A stretch of 18,286 nucleotides of DNA from Proteobacteria bacterium UBA2133 (GCA_002327725.1 DCXP01000064.1:1-18286); one strand, 5' to 3'. Positions 1 to 7,437 are shown, counted from the stretch's first letter. Program-made: numbers and translations. The notes: generated by a model from the sequence alone, not told the origin.

Positions 1-419
1 TCTCAGATAAGATGGGGGGCGCCAAGGTCACTCAGATCGTTTCGATCATCATGATCGCATCCGCCTTGGGAGTGGCTTATTTCATGGCGGCAGCGTACCG
101 GTCGCCCACACCGGAGCAATACTTCTGGCCATTCTTTGTTTTATTCATCGTCCTTTTTACTGCAACCGGAGTGGGTAATGGCTCGACCTTCAGAACTATC
201 GCCATGGTCTTTAACGCCGAGCAAGCAGGACCGGTTCTAGGGTGGACGTCGGCTGTGGCCGCCTATGGAGCTTTTTTCATCCCCAAAGTATTTGGTGAGC
301 AGATCAATGCAACCACTCCGGAATATGCCCTGTATGGATTCGCTATTTTCTACGCAGTTTGTCTTGTACTGAACTGGTGGTTCTACTTGCGCCCTAATGC
401 GTATGTAAAGAATCCTTAG
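1..419 (+). CDS. narK: NarK-type nitrate/nitrite transporter, C-terminal part
   Basis: The gene enters from the left edge; the open frame is in phase with position 3 and ends at the TAG at 417-419. About 139 residues remain, corresponding to the last membrane segments of a major facilitator superfamily transporter. Near the start it reads SDKMGGAKVT, the short loop motif typical of the family, and further on GNGSTFRTIAMVF, which matches the glycine-rich nitrate signature of NarK/NrtB-type carriers. At least three hydrophobic stretches follow one another, consistent with a polytopic inner-membrane protein exchanging or importing nitrate and nitrite. It converges on the regulator downstream, and an FNR-type box lies in the same neighbourhood, which fits anaerobic nitrate use. 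Family assignment is firm; the transport mode (nitrate/proton symport or nitrate/nitrite exchange) cannot be told from this piece. Confidence 0.88.
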   Translation, partial: SDKMGGAKVTQIVSIIMIASALGVAYFMAAAYRSPTPEQYFWPFFVLFIVLFTATGVGNGSTFRTIAMVFNAEQAGPVLGWTSAVAAYGAFFIPKVFGEQINATTPEYALYGFAIFYAVCLVLNWWFYLRPNAYVKNP

Positions 420-550
420 TGCGACGAAGACAAACCCAATGTGGCGTATCGTTTTCTCCATAAAAGCACCTGCCAGGAAGATTCATAAAAGGAAAAAGAT
501 AAGCTCGACAGATGAATTGTCATAGAGTGTGTTGATCTATCTGGCTGGCC

Positions 551-570
551 TGGGCCTCCTTAGTGGCCCA
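551..570 (+). terminator. Weak hairpin between convergent genes
   Basis: TGGGCC (551-556) and GGCCCA (565-570) form a perfect 6-bp stem with an 8-nt loop in the 210-bp gap between the convergent transporter and regulator genes. There is no T-tract after it on either strand, so a terminator role is only suggested by position. Nothing else in 420-629 is clearly recognisable. Confidence 0.25.
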
Positions 571-629
571 CCCGGAGAGTGGCGATCTGGCTTAAAGTTG
601 ACCCTTTTTGAATGTCAGTGCAGGATCAG

Positions 630-1838
630 TTATCCAACCTTTTCCCTTCCGTGTGTTTCGAGGATTTGTTGGTATAAGCGTTCGGTTTCAGGCATCGGTT
701 CCAGGCCAAACTCACGCTCAAGGAATTTCCGACATTTTTGGTACTCCGCTATAGCCCAATCGGCGCGATCGAGTCGCACCAAGTGTTCCATAAGAGCACG
801 GTAAAAACTTTCCCGGCCGGGATCAACAACCAGGGCTGTTCGGCATACCTGTGCGGCCTCGGAGTAGTGGCCCAGTTCACCGTGGCAATCCGCCATCCCG
901 GCCAGTAAACTCAGAAAGATCTCCCGCAACTGTTCCCGTTGCACCATACACCAATCCGCATAGACATCTTCTTCCAGAAAGTCACCCTTGTAGAGATAAC
1001 GTGCGTGCTCGTAACGGTGTAGTGCAGATTCCCATTGCTGCTGATACTGCAGCGTCTTGCCTTCGGCAACAAATGACTCGAAGACCGACGAGTCCACCCA
1101 CACGGCCTCCTGTCTAAGCGCATAACTCTCGCTGGCCGTTTCTATAACATCCTCAGATAAGCCGGCGGCACGTAGCTCTTGACGTAGAGAATGTATGATT
1201 ACCTTGAGCCGTTTCCACGCCTGGCTTTGGTCGTCATCAGGCCACAGAAGTTCCATTAGAACCTCGCGGTGAATGGGGCGGCCCAGATGGGCCACCAGAT
1301 ATTTGAACAAGGTTGCGGCCTGTTTACGTTTCCACTTAATTGTCTGGACTCGCTGGCCTCCAACTGCCAGGCCGAAACTACCGAGGGTGAATATCTGCAG
1401 TTTCTGTCCCAACGGTGGACTGCCTGGTTGGTTTTCCAGATCCCGAAAAAACACAACCGCCGCTACTAAGCCGCCGTCGGGACCTCGGGATTGATCCGGC
1501 ATGATCAGCGAGGAGAGGTTGACGGTGACCCAATTACCGTCCTTGCGGCGTATGCGACAACCGTTTGCGTTGAACGGTTGGAAATTCAGGAAACAACTGA
1601 AAATCTCACAATCAGGGACGCAAAGAGGCTTATCTTGATACAAAGCAGCCCGCAGGACGTCGCCGCAGTGTTTGCCAACCACCTCGGTTTCCGAGTACCC
1701 GAATAACTGTTCTGCTTTATGATTCCAGGCGGTGATTCGGCGTTGATCATCGATGGCAAACGCCGCATCGGATGAAAATGCGATCAACTCAGAGGCAATT
1801 GCCGTAGTACTCTTGTTCACTGGTTCGTTATGGTGCAC
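630..1838 (-). CDS. PAS-domain SARP/AfsR-like transcriptional regulator (winged helix + BTAD)
   Basis: This is a 402-residue protein starting at a GTG; no strong ribosome site is visible, so the start is tentative. Residues of about 12-135 form a PAS domain (IDDQRRITAWNHKAEQLFGY, then a RRKDGNWV strand region). About 148-245 is an OmpR/SARP-like winged helix (LQIFTLGSFGLAVGG, with KRKQAATLFKYLV and REVLMELLWPD). About 246-400 is an alpha-helical bacterial transcriptional activator domain with TPR-like repeats (ALHRYEHARYLYKGDFLEE, FYRALMEHLVRLDR). The PAS domain carries Cys58, Cys73, Cys77, Cys82 and Cys94, and the C-x14-C-x3-C part recurs in many bacterial PAS regulators. The likely role is a cytoplasmic DNA-binding regulator responding to a redox or small-molecule cue. 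Adjacent narK and the FNR-type box suggest nitrate respiration or denitrification as the target, but this is inference from position. No transmembrane segment or signal peptide is seen. Confidence 0.85.
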   Translation of the reverse strand: MHHNEPVNKSTTAIASELIAFSSDAAFAIDDQRRITAWNHKAEQLFGYSETEVVGKHCGDVLRAALYQDKPLCVPDCEIFSCFLNFQPFNANGCRIRRKDGNWVTVNLSSLIMPDQSRGPDGGLVAAVVFFRDLENQPGSPPLGQKLQIFTLGSFGLAVGGQRVQTIKWKRKQAATLFKYLVAHLGRPIHREVLMELLWPDDDQSQAWKRLKVIIHSLRQELRAAGLSEDVIETASESYALRQEAVWVDSSVFESFVAEGKTLQYQQQWESALHRYEHARYLYKGDFLEEDVYADWCMVQREQLREIFLSLLAGMADCHGELGHYSEAAQVCRTALVVDPGRESFYRALMEHLVRLDRADWAIAEYQKCRKFLEREFGLEPMPETERLYQQILETHGREKVG

Positions 1839-1958
1839 CGTTATTACCCATATATCAAGAATATGCGAGAGTATTAAACGATAAGCCGCCCAGTGAGTGA
1901 GTGTCTGGAAAATCGAGGGATATTCGAAAAACGATGCCGGAACTCTGGTCGCTTAACA

Positions 1959-1972
1959 TTGATATGGATCAA
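1959..1972. promoter_or_regulatory. FNR/Anr/Dnr-type operator (perfect palindrome)
   Basis: TTGATATGGATCAA matches the FNR-family consensus TTGAT-N4-ATCAA at all ten defined positions. It sits about 120 bp upstream of the PAS-SARP gene on one side and just before the IS3 remnant on the other. On the plus strand, a position 41.5 bp downstream of its centre falls near 2007, with an AT-rich TATTACTACTA stretch (1988-1998) about where a -10 would lie. On the minus strand the equivalent -10 region is less convincing. It could therefore have served a rightward transcript now disrupted by the insertion remnant, the regulator gene, or both. Confidence 0.75.
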
Positions 1973-2059
1973 TAACCTAACTTTTTCTATTACTACTACG
2001 AGCAAATATATTGATCTCTTCACGGCCAATAACAATCTCTGATAAACCGTCTCAGTTCT

Positions 2060-2305
2060 GACCCTCCGCTGGCGGTATCTGAACGCCGGGCATATCGCGT
2101 ACTGCAGCAACACCGTTCGACCCAGCGTCATGTGGCCAAAGGTCGTTCCGATGAAGAACGGCTGGTCACCGATATGACCGAACTGGCCCGCCAGTATGGC
2201 CGCTACGGTTATCGGCGCGTCCACTGGCTGCTCGAACAAGAGGGCTGGCAGGTCAGGGTGGAGCGGGTCAAGCGTATCTGGCGGTGTGAGGGACTGAAGG
2301 TTCCC
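2060..2305 (+). mobile_element. IS3-family transposase OrfB remnant (N-terminal part only)
   Basis: The plus-strand frame in phase with 2060 reads like the start of an IS3-family OrfB: SERRAYRVLQQHRSTQRH, then ELARQYGRYGYRRVHWLLE and VERVKRIWRCEGLKVP, which is the HTH_21 region just upstream of the integrase core. No OrfA, no catalytic DDE domain and no complete ends are present. Similarity stops abruptly at about 2305, right after the LKVP motif, where the sequence switches to a tRNA-like segment. This is a dead fragment of roughly 80 codons. The open frame runs on without a stop into the hypothetical gene at 2402, but that is read-through of joined pieces and not a natural fusion. Confidence 0.85.
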
Positions 2306-2335
2306 CGGAAGGGCTCGAACCTTCGACCCATGGCG
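2301..2335 (-). pseudogene. tRNA 3'-end-like remnant (T-arm and acceptor strand)
   Basis: On the minus strand GAAGG-TTCGAGC-CCTTC (2324 down to 2308) is a perfect 5-bp T-stem with a canonical 7-nt T-loop, followed by a 7-nt CGGGGAA acceptor-like strand. The preceding GCCATGGGTC looks like the 3' side of an anticodon stem plus a 5-nt variable loop. Further 5', GTCGGCAGA (about 2366-2355) resembles a D-loop. No partner anticodon stem with a 7-nt loop and no matching 5' acceptor strand could be built, and no CCA follows, so this is not an intact tRNA gene. It abuts the truncated IS3 fragment and may mark an old integration or rearrangement site. Confidence 0.5.
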
Positions 2336-2401
2336 GGTAAGCCGTTAGAATATTCTGCCGACAAGCGGACCCTTGGGGTTGGTTCCAGACCGGAGAGAGC
2401 C

Positions 2402-2707
2402 ATGGATTTTGAAGAAGACACGCGCCATTTTGATGCTGCCGCTGAGCGTATGATCGAGCTCGGAAACCAGTTGCTGGAACAGGATGCCGACTCGGACACC
2501 TGGGAAGTCGCTTCCGGGCTTTTGGCCGGCGCTGTTCAGTTCTGGCTATACGCACATCAACCCTGCGGTGACCCCGGCTGTGAATCCTGCACAGAAGTCG
2601 ACACTGCGGAGAAGCGCCTGCAAAGGCTGACCGAACAGGTCCGCCAGTCAGCGACCGAGAGCGATTACTATCACACCCCGCTCGACGCGAATGCCGGCTC
2701 TGCCTGA
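2402..2707 (+). CDS. Small hypothetical protein with a Cys cluster
   Basis: This is a 101-residue acidic soluble protein. The ATG at 2402 is chosen because CGGAGAGAG lies 6-10 nt upstream and everything before it in the frame is IS and tRNA-like debris. It has amphipathic helical stretches around residues 7-27 and 33-52. These are followed by HQPCGDPGCESCTE, giving Cys55, Cys60 and Cys63 with His52, a possible metal- or redox-binding site. A charged helix and a loose tail end the protein. There is no signal peptide or membrane segment. I do not recognise a characterised family. Its last 37 bp overlap the 3' end of the convergent acpH gene, which is unusual and suggests either true overlap or a recently altered end. 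Confidence 0.6.
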   Translation: MDFEEDTRHFDAAAERMIELGNQLLEQDADSDTWEVASGLLAGAVQFWLYAHQPCGDPGCESCTEVDTAEKRLQRLTEQVRQSATESDYYHTPLDANAGSA

Positions 2708-3300
2708 GGGCGCAAGGTAACGAGGCGCCTTTCCCCCGAGGCAAAACGCACCAGCTCCGGAAAGAAGAGCTCAAATCCTTCTTCGAGTTTCGGGTATCGC
2801 CGTAGCAACACCGCGTCGGCTTTTTCCATCCCCGAATCGTAACGTGCCCGCTTTGCCATCTGCGAGAGCGTTTGGCTGATGCCCTCCATCGAGCGGTAGT
2901 GCAAAAGCGTGTCGGTGGTGCTCAGGTATCGGAAATATCTTCTGGAGCGCTCGGGACACGTATCGATACGGCGGGCGAGTATCTGATGAATCCAGCGGGT
3001 GTAGTCCTCCAGCGGCCGTGAGTCGAAGCGCTCCCATTCCCGTGCCAGGAAATGATCGAGGAACACATCGGCCACCACAGAACAATAGCGGCCGAAATCC
3101 TTCCGCATCAGTGCCGAGATCTGCCGAAAGACCGGGTGCCCATCGGTGAAGCGATCGATCTTGCGGTGAAGCATGACACCCTGCTGGACCCTTTGCTCAA
3201 GTTGTGAGAACTCATCACCGCGCACCGAGTCACCGATAAAGTTTCCGAGGATCAGTTCAGGATCGTCTCCTGATAAATACAGATGCGCCAGGGTGTTCAT
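2671..3300 (-). CDS. acpH: Acyl carrier protein phosphodiesterase (AcpH family)
   Basis: This 209-residue protein matches AcpH, which hydrolyses the 4'-phosphopantetheine arm from holo-ACP to give apo-ACP in the cytoplasm. Family hallmarks seen are the N-terminal MNTLAHLYLS, GNFIGDSVRG (residues 19-28), GVMLHRKIDRFTDGHP (41-56) and DVFLDHFLAREW, with His and Asp residues suited to a metal-dependent hydrolase. Length is close to that of the E. coli protein (about 193), with a slightly longer C-terminus. It starts inside the stop of the upstream HAD gene (ATGA overlap, 3297-3300), so the two are translationally coupled. It is the last gene of the minus-strand operon headed by an acyl-CoA dehydrogenase. 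That placement is odd for a gene usually tied to fatty-acid synthesis and may reflect simple operon capture. Confidence 0.88.
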   Translation of the reverse strand: MNTLAHLYLSGDDPELILGNFIGDSVRGDEFSQLEQRVQQGVMLHRKIDRFTDGHPVFRQISALMRKDFGRYCSVVADVFLDHFLAREWERFDSRPLEDYTRWIHQILARRIDTCPERSRRYFRYLSTTDTLLHYRSMEGISQTLSQMAKRARYDSGMEKADAVLLRRYPKLEEGFELFFPELVRFASGERRLVTLRPQAEPAFASSGV

Positions 3301-3971
3301 GGGCGCTCTGCCCGGGGGGTATCCGGCATCTCTATAAAGAAATCGTGCATTTGGCGAGGCGTGTCAAAGAGCAGATCCGGGTCATGTTTTTGCAGCAGCG
3401 CACCGGACTGCCATCCCCAGCTGACCGCAATACTGTTTACGCCGCCAGCGCGCGCCGCTTCGATGTCGCTGATCGAATCTCCCACCATCCAGGCGCGATC
3501 CGCCGGGACAGCATATTGCTCGAGGGCCTCGCCTATATGGTCCGCCTTGGTGCCCGGGCGGTCGCTGCCGAAACAGGCATCGATACAGTCCTGCAGCCCC
3601 TCCTGTGTAAGGCGGGTGCGGACGACATCGGCGTGATTGGCGGTTACCACACACAGAGTGTGGCGTGCACTGAGGTCCTGCAGCATGTCCTGAACCCCCG
3701 AAAACATCGGGATACGTCTTGCCCCGTTCTGCAGGGTGTCAAACAGATAACGGCCGTAGTCGCGGTGCCGCCGCTCCGGTATGCCGCAGACTCTGGCCAG
3801 CATGGTAAAGGTTGCCGGATTGAGCTGGTCAAAATCCGAAAGGCCGAGGTTGAAAGGAATCCCGTGGGTGTCACAGAAGACGGCGGTCTGATCCAGCACC
3901 GGCTGGGCAGAATCCACAATCACGCCGTCGTAGTCCAGAAGAATGAGTGCACCCACGTTGTCAGGTCTCAT
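3297..3971 (-). CDS. HAD-superfamily phosphatase (phosphoglycolate phosphatase-like)
   Basis: This 224-residue haloacid dehalogenase-fold hydrolase has all four motifs. DYDGVIVD carries the Asp13 nucleophile and Asp15 acid/base (motif I); VVTAN has Thr110 (motif II); TKADH has Lys142 (motif III); and GDSISDIEAA has Asp165 and Asp169 for Mg2+ (motif IV). A helical cap lies between motifs I and II (residues of about 22-90), as in the phosphoglycolate phosphatase/beta-phosphoglucomutase subgroup. It is soluble with no signal peptide. It starts 14 bp after the stop of the upstream acyl-CoA synthetase and overlaps acpH by 4 bp, so it is part of the same transcript. The substrate is unknown; a small phosphorylated metabolite is all that can be said. 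Confidence 0.85.
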   Translation of the reverse strand: MRPDNVGALILLDYDGVIVDSAQPVLDQTAVFCDTHGIPFNLGLSDFDQLNPATFTMLARVCGIPERRHRDYGRYLFDTLQNGARRIPMFSGVQDMLQDLSARHTLCVVTANHADVVRTRLTQEGLQDCIDACFGSDRPGTKADHIGEALEQYAVPADRAWMVGDSISDIEAARAGGVNSIAVSWGWQSGALLQKHDPDLLFDTPRQMHDFFIEMPDTPRAERP

Positions 3972-3985
3972 ATCGAAAGCAGGCG

Positions 3986-6109
3986 CTAATTCCCGGCGGT
4001 TGGCACGGCATTGCGGTCACCCACCCGGATAAGCGCATCTACTGCCATACAGCCGTGTTCGCTTACCGATAAAGGGTTGATATCCATTTCGATCAGCGTG
4101 TGGGCAAGTTCGAGTGCCATGGTGTTCACCTTCATCAGCACATCCACCAGTTCATCAAGGTCTGCTTCGGCGCGACCACGATAGCCCTGCAGCAATGACA
4201 TTACCCTGAGCGAGGACAGTGCTTCGACGAGATCGGCCGGTTCGGCAGGCAGCAGCACGGTGGCGGCATCCGACATAAGTTCAACCAGTGTACCGCCTCC
4301 GGCAATCGTCATCACGAGGCCAAACTGCGGATCGTTCTGAACACCGATCAGCAGCTCTGCGATGAGACCATCCGCCATCTGCTCGATCAGGATCCGGTCC
4401 TCGACTGGGCGGCCCAGCGCCTTGGATCCGAGGGCCAGAACGTCCTGGGCAACCGCGCCGATGTCATCGGTCTCGCCAAGGTTCAGACGCACAATGCCGT
4501 GTTCGCTCTTATGGGGCAGGGCACTGCTGACGAGTTTCAGGGCAACCGGAAACCCGATGCGCCGGGCAGACTCAGCCGCATCGCGGGTAGAACAAAGTTC
4601 GCCCTGGGGGATGCGAATCTGGCGGGCCGCCAGCAGCTGCTTGCCATGCCACTCATCCAGCAGAGCCGATTCGCTGCGCTCAACCGGGTGGCAAGAGGGA
4701 ATAAAGTGATCACCACCACGCTGTCGATTGCCAAGCGCCTTGCCGAATACCGCGGCAGCGCGGATCGCCGCAGTGGCTTCACCAATGCCTTGCAGCGGCG
4801 CCACACCGTTTTCAATCAGCGTGGCCTGGGTATCGGGGTCAAGGTTCTCGGGCAGGCTGGAGCACACTGCGGCCGGGATCGATGCGTTTGCTGCTGCGCG
4901 CATAAATGCCCGGGCGTCGGCCTGGTAGTAGGGCCGGTCTTCGCCAAGATCGAGCGGCGGATAGTCCTGTACCAGAAGTGCCGCGTCATAGCCCGGAGCC
5001 AGGGCCGCGGCGAATACCTTTTCCAGGGTTTCTTCCTGGCCCCACAGCGGCGTGGTGTAGTCGAGGGGATTGCCTACCGTGGCAATTTGCGGAAGCCACT
5101 GGCGCAAATTGCGTTCGGTTGCTTGATCGGGGGGGTCAAAAACGAGCCCCTCCTGTTCGGCGCAGTCTGCCAGCATGGCGACATCACCGCCCGAGCAGGT
5201 AAAGGCTGCGAGGCGCGGGCCGGACGGTGCGCCCGCGGTGGTCAGCATCTGCAGTGTTTCCAGCAGCAGGCTCGGGCTTGGGACCCGGGCCACACCGATC
5301 CTGTCAAAGAGTGACTGGTAAAGCGCATCCTCGCCCGCAAGCGATCCGGTGTGGGTGAGCGCCGTTTGTGCCGCGAGTGTTGATCGGCCTGCCTTGAGCG
5401 CCACAACGGGCACCCCCCGGTCGAGCGCCCGTCCGACCGCTTCGGCGAAGCGGGGGATGTCTCTTAGGGTTTCAATGTAGAGGCCAAAGCCGGTGACCGC
5501 CGGATCATCGGCGAGATAATCAAGATAGTCCTCGACGCCGAGGACAGACTGGTTTCCGGCCCCGATCACGTAGGAAAAATGGACCGACCGCCGGTTGGTC
5601 AGCAGATAACCCGAGAGCATGCCCGACTGGGAGAGGATTGCCGGACCGCGCTCGACGGGTTTTCCTCCGTGGCTGAAGGGCCAAAGGTGCGCGCCCGTGA
5701 TGTAGTTGAGCAGTCCGAAGACGTTCGGTCCCGCCAGCGCCATCTCGCCGCAGGCGGTGACGAGTTCGCGTTCAAGGTCAACTCCGTCATCACCCAGTTC
5801 ACCGAATCCTGCAGAGTAGCAGACGATCCCGCCGGCGCCTTTTTCTCTGAGTTCGCAAACTACCCCCGGAACGCCCTGTCGGGGAACGGCCAGGAAAACC
5901 GCATCGGGGGCCTCGGGCAGTGCCTCGACACTGGTATAGCTCGGTATCGCGCCGAAACGGTTGGGCTGCGGATTAAGGCCCCAGATCTCACCTTTAAAAT
6001 GGCCCGCGGCGCATTGCCGCGCAGCAAAGACCGCGGAATCCCCGCCAACAAATGCGATATGCCGGGGCGCGAGCAGCCGCTGCAGGTTGGTGCGCCGGGT
6101 GGGGGTCAC
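3986..6109 (-). CDS. ADP-forming acyl-CoA synthetase (fused alpha-beta, NDP-forming)
   Basis: With a GTG start at 6109 the protein has 707 residues. That start overlaps the stop of the dehydrogenase upstream as GTGA, a typical coupled junction, and the longer frame upstream is only dehydrogenase antiphase. Residues of about 10-135 are a CoA-binding Rossmann domain (HIAFVGG, AVPRQGVPGVV). About 155-400 is the ligase-CoA domain with THTGSLAGED, where His253 is the expected phosphohistidine. About 490-705 is an ATP-grasp domain (HKSEHGIVRLNL, AELLIGVQNDPQFG, EMDINPL). This family reversibly makes an acyl-CoA from acid, CoA and ATP, releasing ADP and phosphate. The coupled acyl-CoA dehydrogenase and divergent carnitine-type genes suggest a trimethylammonium acid such as gamma-butyrobetaine, crotonobetaine or carnitine as substrate, possibly replacing AMP-forming CaiC. 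Substrate is inference; family is firm. Confidence 0.87.
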   Translation of the reverse strand: MTPTRRTNLQRLLAPRHIAFVGGDSAVFAARQCAAGHFKGEIWGLNPQPNRFGAIPSYTSVEALPEAPDAVFLAVPRQGVPGVVCELREKGAGGIVCYSAGFGELGDDGVDLERELVTACGEMALAGPNVFGLLNYITGAHLWPFSHGGKPVERGPAILSQSGMLSGYLLTNRRSVHFSYVIGAGNQSVLGVEDYLDYLADDPAVTGFGLYIETLRDIPRFAEAVGRALDRGVPVVALKAGRSTLAAQTALTHTGSLAGEDALYQSLFDRIGVARVPSPSLLLETLQMLTTAGAPSGPRLAAFTCSGGDVAMLADCAEQEGLVFDPPDQATERNLRQWLPQIATVGNPLDYTTPLWGQEETLEKVFAAALAPGYDAALLVQDYPPLDLGEDRPYYQADARAFMRAAANASIPAAVCSSLPENLDPDTQATLIENGVAPLQGIGEATAAIRAAAVFGKALGNRQRGGDHFIPSCHPVERSESALLDEWHGKQLLAARQIRIPQGELCSTRDAAESARRIGFPVALKLVSSALPHKSEHGIVRLNLGETDDIGAVAQDVLALGSKALGRPVEDRILIEQMADGLIAELLIGVQNDPQFGLVMTIAGGGTLVELMSDAATVLLPAEPADLVEALSSLRVMSLLQGYRGRAEADLDELVDVLMKVNTMALELAHTLIEMDINPLSVSEHGCMAVDALIRVGDRNAVPTAGN

Positions 6110-7266
6110 GCGCCAAGCGGCCTCAGCAGTGATCGACTGATGATATGCCTCTGAATTTCCGAGGTGCCTTCCCAGATACGCTCCAGTCTCGCATCCCGCC
6201 ACAGCCGTTCGATCGGGAGATCCTCCATCAGGCCCATCCCGCCATGAATCTGCACCGCATGATCAGCCAGCCGGTGCAGCATCTCGGAGGCAAACAGTTT
6301 GCACATGGCCGCATCGGTGGGTGTCATCTGTCCGGCATCCGCCTTGCGGGCGGCATGCATCACCAGAAGGTCGGCGGCCTGAAGTTCGGTGGCCATGTCG
6401 GCGAGTTTGAAAGAGGTGCCCTGGAACTTTCCGATCGGCTGGTCGAACTGTTTGCGGCTCGCGGCCCACTCCAGCGATAGCTCAAGAAGCCGTTCGGCCC
6501 GACCGCAGCAGCCGGCACCGACCCACACCCGGCCCATCTTGATCCATTTGTCGGCAAGCATCAGGCCCTCACCTTCGTCGCCGAGCATTTGCACTTCGCT
6601 GACACGGCAGTCATTAAAAGAAAGGACAAAGTTGAGATAGGCGCGCTGGCTGACACACCGGGGTCCACGGGTGATCTCAAAACCCGGATGCCCCCGGTCC
6701 ACCAGAAAAGCGCTGATCCGCTTGCGCCGACCGCGCGGGGTATCGTCGGTTCCGGTGGCAGCAAAAACAATTGCGAAGTCCGGCTCGACATGACTGCTGA
6801 CGAAGTGTTTCGAGCCGTTAATGATCCAGTCGTTGCCTTCGCGTTTTGCCCGGGTGGCCATGGACATAATGTCCGAGCCGGCGCCGGGTTCGGTGATGGC
6901 GAAGCACTCGACTTTCTCGCCGCTCACGCAGGGAAAGAGATAGCGCGCTTTCTGCTCATCGTCGCATGCCATCAGCAATTCGGTCGGCCGCCAGGCGAAG
7001 CCGTGCAACGCATGCGACACCTTGCCGAACTCGCGCTCCATGATGGCAAGACTGGTGTAATCCAGACCGCCGCCGCCGACAGACTCCGGCAGGTTGGCCG
7101 CATAAAAGCCCATCTCGATGGCTTTGCGCTTGATGCTGTCACCCTGTTCGGCGCTGACCTCTCCGGCGCGTTCCACCTCAACCTCAAGCGGAAGCAATTC
7201 CTCGGAAACGAAGGCGCTGACGGAATCGGCGAGCATACGCTGTTCACTGCTTAGTTCGATATCCAT
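6106..7266 (-). CDS. Acyl-CoA dehydrogenase (CaiA/butyrobetainyl-CoA dehydrogenase-like context)
   Basis: This is a 386-residue flavoprotein. The ATG at 7266 is preceded by GGGAGAGAT and begins MDIELSSEQRMLADSV, the usual N-terminus; the frame upstream is open by chance, antisense to the caiD-like gene. The first family signature CFAITEPGAGSD and the last, IHGGMGLMEDLPIERLWRD, are present. WEGTSEIQR supplies Glu366 as the catalytic base at the MCAD-like position. It should oxidise an acyl-CoA to the trans-2-enoyl-CoA with FAD, passing electrons to an ETF not found in the window. It heads the operon with the ADP-forming synthetase and lies divergent to the CaiD-like dehydratase, so gamma-butyrobetainyl-CoA to crotonobetainyl-CoA is the natural proposal. 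The sequence alone cannot separate this from a general short- or medium-chain enzyme. Confidence 0.9.
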   Translation of the reverse strand: MDIELSSEQRMLADSVSAFVSEELLPLEVEVERAGEVSAEQGDSIKRKAIEMGFYAANLPESVGGGGLDYTSLAIMEREFGKVSHALHGFAWRPTELLMACDDEQKARYLFPCVSGEKVECFAITEPGAGSDIMSMATRAKREGNDWIINGSKHFVSSHVEPDFAIVFAATGTDDTPRGRRKRISAFLVDRGHPGFEITRGPRCVSQRAYLNFVLSFNDCRVSEVQMLGDEGEGLMLADKWIKMGRVWVGAGCCGRAERLLELSLEWAASRKQFDQPIGKFQGTSFKLADMATELQAADLLVMHAARKADAGQMTPTDAAMCKLFASEMLHRLADHAVQIHGGMGLMEDLPIERLWRDARLERIWEGTSEIQRHIISRSLLRPLGA

Positions 7267-7376
7267 ATCTCTCCCGGGAGACGGGTCCCAGCGCGGCCGC
7301 GACACCGGCAGGTCCTGACGGGGCGCAGCGGTATAAAAGACGGCCTCAGATAATATTGCTTTGCGCGGGTTATTGC

Positions 7377-7382
7377 CATAAT
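7377..7382 (+). promoter_or_regulatory. Candidate -10 of the caiD-like operon in the divergent intergenic region
   Basis: The 171-bp gap between the divergent dehydrogenase and caiD-like genes must hold both promoters. CATAAT here differs from TATAAT at one base and lies 55 bp before the caiD-like ATG. No good -35 is found at 16-18 bp spacing (TTGCTT at 7356 is 15 bp away), so activator dependence is possible. No regulator gene for these operons lies nearby. Confidence 0.3.
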
Positions 7383-7437
7383 GTGCGTCGCGTAACTCAC
7401 ACCCTGTGAAATACGGGGAATCAGGACTGAAAGTGCA

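Noticed and set aside
601..629. GTCAACTTT-like sequence that could be an IS21-type terminal repeat
   Set aside because: It is a single short resemblance with no second repeat or transposase fragment close by.
529..804. Plus-strand frame near the regulator 3' end
   Set aside because: It overlaps the well-supported regulator on the other strand and has no family resemblance or ribosome site.
2301..2380. An intact tRNA gene on the minus strand
   Set aside because: No anticodon stem with a 7-nt loop and no pairing 5' acceptor strand could be built; only the T-arm side is convincing.
2132..2707. A 191-residue fusion of a transposase N-terminus with the small Cys protein
   Set aside because: The frame runs through tRNA-like antisense sequence between the two parts, and the second part has its own ATG and ribosome site at 2402.
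6110..6202. Upstream ATG extension of the ADP-forming synthetase
   Set aside because: The extra 31 residues are out-of-phase dehydrogenase sequence; the GTGA overlap at 6109 is a better start.
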